Origin: Thermohalobaculum sp963700775
GTDB taxonomy: Bacteria; Pseudomonadota; Alphaproteobacteria; Rhodobacterales; Rhodobacteraceae
Direction: 5' to 3'
DNA length: 64,000 nucleotides
Assembly (NCBI GenBank): GCA_963700775.1
Contig: CAVOYU010000006.1
Span: forward strand, 496,001-560,000
In this document: piece by piece, positions 62,303 to 64,000 of the stretch
Numbering within the stretch: position 1 is the stretch's first letter
Layout of the letters: every line of letters begins with the position of its first letter
Made by a program: the position numbers and the translations under genes
The notes under the pieces: model-generated
What the model was told of the DNA's origin: nothing
Databases searched by the model: none
Seen by the model: only the letters and a program-made list of their open reading frames with translations

Positions 62303-63337
62303 TCACCCCGCTCGCTCGGCCTCGCGGAACGAGACCAGCCGGCGCCCGGCCTCGTCCCAGAGCGCGAGCGGGATGCAGCGGAAGCTTTCCCGCAGCGTCA
62401 GCCGGTTGATCTCGCCCAGCTCCGGATGGTCCCGCAGTACCCGAGACAGGCGGTAGAACGGGATGTGGCTGCACAGGTGGTGCACATGGTGCAGGCCGAT
62501 ATTCGCCGTCAGCCAGCGGATCCCCGGGGGCAGGTCGTAATGCGAGCTGCCGAGCAGGGCCGCGTCCTGCCAGCTCCACTCCGGATGCCTGTCCCAGGTG
62601 GTCTGCTCGAACTGGTGCTGCACGTAGAACAGCCAGATCCCGGTGGTGGCGGCCAGCAGCGCGACCGGCAGATAGACCAGCGCGAAGGCGCCGGGGCCGG
62701 TGAGGCTCGACACCGCGACGACCGCGGCGGCGATGCCGAGATTGGTGCCGAGCGCGCTCGCCCAGGGCCGCCAGCCGCGCCGCATCATGCCCATTGGCAG
62801 CCGGTGCTGCAGCAGGAACATGTAGGCCGGGCCGATCCCGAACAGCACCAGCGGATGACGGTACATCCGGTACTTCGCCCGCCCCCAGGGCGAGCGGGCC
62901 CGGTATTCGGCCACCGTCAGCGTGTCGATGTCGCCATACCCGCGGCGTTCCAGGCTGCCCGAGGTCGCGTGGTGGAGCGCATGGGAGCGCTGCCACCAGC
63001 CATAGGGCGTCAGCGTCAGCACCCCCAGCACGCGCCCGGTCCAGTCGTTGGCGGCCTTGCCGCTGAAGAACGCGCCGTGGCCGCAGTCATGCTGGATCAG
63101 GAACAGCCGCAGCAGGAAACCCGCCGCCGGGATCACCAGCAGCAGCCCCGCCCAGTAGCCGTGGCCGAGCGCCACCCAGGCGGCGGCGCAGAGCGCCGCG
63201 AAGGGGACCGCGGTGATCAGCAGCTCGAGCGCCGCGCGCCGGTCGTCGGGGCCGCGATAGCGCCCGAGGATCTGTGCCCAGTTTCGGGCGTCGCGCGCGA
63301 GAGCTCCTTCGGGTTTCAGCGTGTTCTGGTCCAGCAA
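62303..63337 (-). CDS. Membrane fatty acid desaturase
   Basis: 344 aa. The three diiron histidine boxes are present: HDCGHG near residue 84, HALHHATSG near 118 and HHVHHLC near 280. Membrane helices fill between them (ELLITAVPFAALCAAAWVAL and YWAGLLLVIPAAGFLLRLFL). Likely inserts a double bond in fatty acyl lipids. The first codon in frame is TTG 63337 (MLDQNTLKPEG); no upstream ATG is available. Transcribed alone after a 579-bp gene-free region. Confidence 0.9.
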   Translation of the reverse strand: MLDQNTLKPEGALARDARNWAQILGRYRGPDDRRAALELLITAVPFAALCAAAWVALGHGYWAGLLLVIPAAGFLLRLFLIQHDCGHGAFFSGKAANDWTGRVLGVLTLTPYGWWQRSHALHHATSGSLERRGYGDIDTLTVAEYRARSPWGRAKYRMYRHPLVLFGIGPAYMFLLQHRLPMGMMRRGWRPWASALGTNLGIAAAVVAVSSLTGPGAFALVYLPVALLAATTGIWLFYVQHQFEQTTWDRHPEWSWQDAALLGSSHYDLPPGIRWLTANIGLHHVHHLCSHIPFYRLSRVLRDHPELGEINRLTLRESFRCIPLALWDEAGRRLVSFREAERAG

Positions 63338-63916
63338 GCAGATGGGCTTTCTGTTGGCCGGCCGCCCCTCGTGCCTTCGCGGCCGGGTCGCGGCGGGGAT
63401 ATCCGGTTCAGGGGAGGCGCCGGCCTTTCGGCGCGGCTAGCGGTCACGCTTGCGGGAATGGGCGCCGCGGATCGCGGCCGGCGCCTGAGTCGCCGCCGGA
63501 GTCCGGTTCCACGGTGCCGGAGCCTCAGGCATGTCTGCGCGGCTTTGCGGTCTCAGTGTCCATCACCTGCCTCTGGTCGCTCGATTGCGGCGGGGCACCG
63601 AAGGCGATGCGCCGGTCAGGCCCCCGCTGGTCGAGCCGGGTCTCGTTCCGGAGCCCGGCTTCTTCCAGCCTCGGCGCCGCTGCCCGGTCACCGCTCCCGT
63701 ATGGTCGCTTCCGGCCCGCATTGCAAACGCAATCCGCCCGCGGCGCCAGATGGCGCCGGAATGTGATGCGCGCGCCGCGCTTCCTCTCGCGTGGTTTCGG
63801 GGCTTGCTCCGGGGTTCCGGAGATTTTCTGAGCGGTGCGGCTGGGGCATCGTGGCTGGGGTGGTTGGGCTGGGGCGGCGCGGGATGCGTCGGTTTGTTTC
63901 GGGTGGTGCGGGTGCG
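63338..63916. other. Gene-poor region with a hairpin and a G-rich tract
   Basis: 579 bp with no convincing gene; the one long open frame on the plus strand is Arg/Ser/Pro-rich and has no ribosome site. It contains a hairpin CTCCGG-GGTT-CCGGAG at 63807-63822 followed by ATTTT, and a G-rich tract at 63843-63882 with four or five G-runs. It must include the desaturase promoter. Confidence 0.6.
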
Positions 63917-64000
63917 TCAGTTGACGAGTGCGATGGAGGAGACGAAGCGGGGTCGGGTGACCATGGCGAAGTTCCAGGTCCGGTCGCCGACGCCGTCCCA
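63917..64000 (-). CDS. C-terminal end of an unknown gene, cut by the window edge
   Basis: Last 27 residues before TGA (63917-63919); the rest lies beyond 64000. Third codon positions are almost all G or C, so this is coding. The residues read WDGVGDRTWNFAMVTRPRFV then SSIALVN, which looks like terminal beta strands. Too short to name a family. Confidence 0.65.
   Translation of the reverse strand, partial: WDGVGDRTWNFAMVTRPRFVSSIALVN

Noticed and set aside
63274..63831. Plus-strand open frame of 185 codons
   Set aside because: It starts inside the desaturase gene, is Arg/Ser/Pro-rich, and lacks a ribosome site.

Overview
The window is a GC-rich chromosomal segment from an alphaproteobacterium. 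The gene content (PutA, FabI, PhaA-type thiolase, LolA/FtsK/DapC-like block, fused NuoE-NuoF-type formate dehydrogenase beta subunit, several class III nucleotide cyclases, DUF1127 protein) fits Rhodospirillales or a neighbouring order. I cannot place it more precisely from sequence alone. No rRNA, tRNA, CRISPR array, prophage or intact insertion sequence is visible.

Layout. 1-2 kb: the 3' part of putA, whose frame is broken many times. 2-10 kb: a cyclase-TolB-TPR protein, a PHP phosphoesterase, a DoxX/LysR divergent pair, fabI divergent from pdxH, an SDR, a GST-like protein and a DUF1127 small protein behind a palindrome-rich leader. 10-17 kb: a DUF255 thioredoxin-fold operon, a secreted RcnB-like protein, a sulfotransferase, and a formate dehydrogenase beta subunit with no other subunit next to it. 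17.7-24.2 kb: methyltransferase, PaiB-like protein and dimethylformamidase-like protein in a tight run, then a prokaryotic pentameric ligand-gated channel, a TPR protein and a GNAT enzyme. 24.2-28 kb: metG and a DJ-1/PfpI gene flanked by a duplicated piece of the metG 3' end. 28-37 kb: a second cyclase, a lower-GC secreted protein, a thiolase, a winged-helix/TolB/TPR regulator, and a PstS-OmpA protein operonic with a repeat-rich membrane-anchored protein. 37-44 kb: a molybdopterin hydroxylase large subunit, an L,D-transpeptidase, ribA, an OmpR-type regulator, xthA and lolA. 44-53.8 kb: ftsK, a DapC-like aminotransferase, amidase plus MBL hydrolase, and a UbiH-like monooxygenase followed by fetA-fetB, then a DMT transporter. 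53.8-64 kb: a third, membrane-bound cyclase divergent from a periplasmic solute-binding protein; a translationally coupled DUF1538-DUF1538-PII-CBS operon; Trm112-like, LON-like, CnoX-like, prolyl-tRNA editing and desaturase genes; and the tail of a gene cut by the window edge.

Most promising systems are the DUF1538/PII/CBS operon (a probable nucleotide-gated transporter of unknown substrate), the cyclase/solute-binding-protein pair, and the ligand-gated channel. A 137-bp element with terminal inverted repeats occurs twice, in opposite orientations, each time between convergent genes.

Data quality. Five genes outside putA each become normal if one extra base is removed (near 39341, 42384, 50495, 58367 and 59328), and putA holds about seventeen frame breaks in 1.5 kb. 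All or nearly all look like single-base insertions, so I read them as sequence or assembly errors rather than gene decay. Coordinates for those genes span the break.
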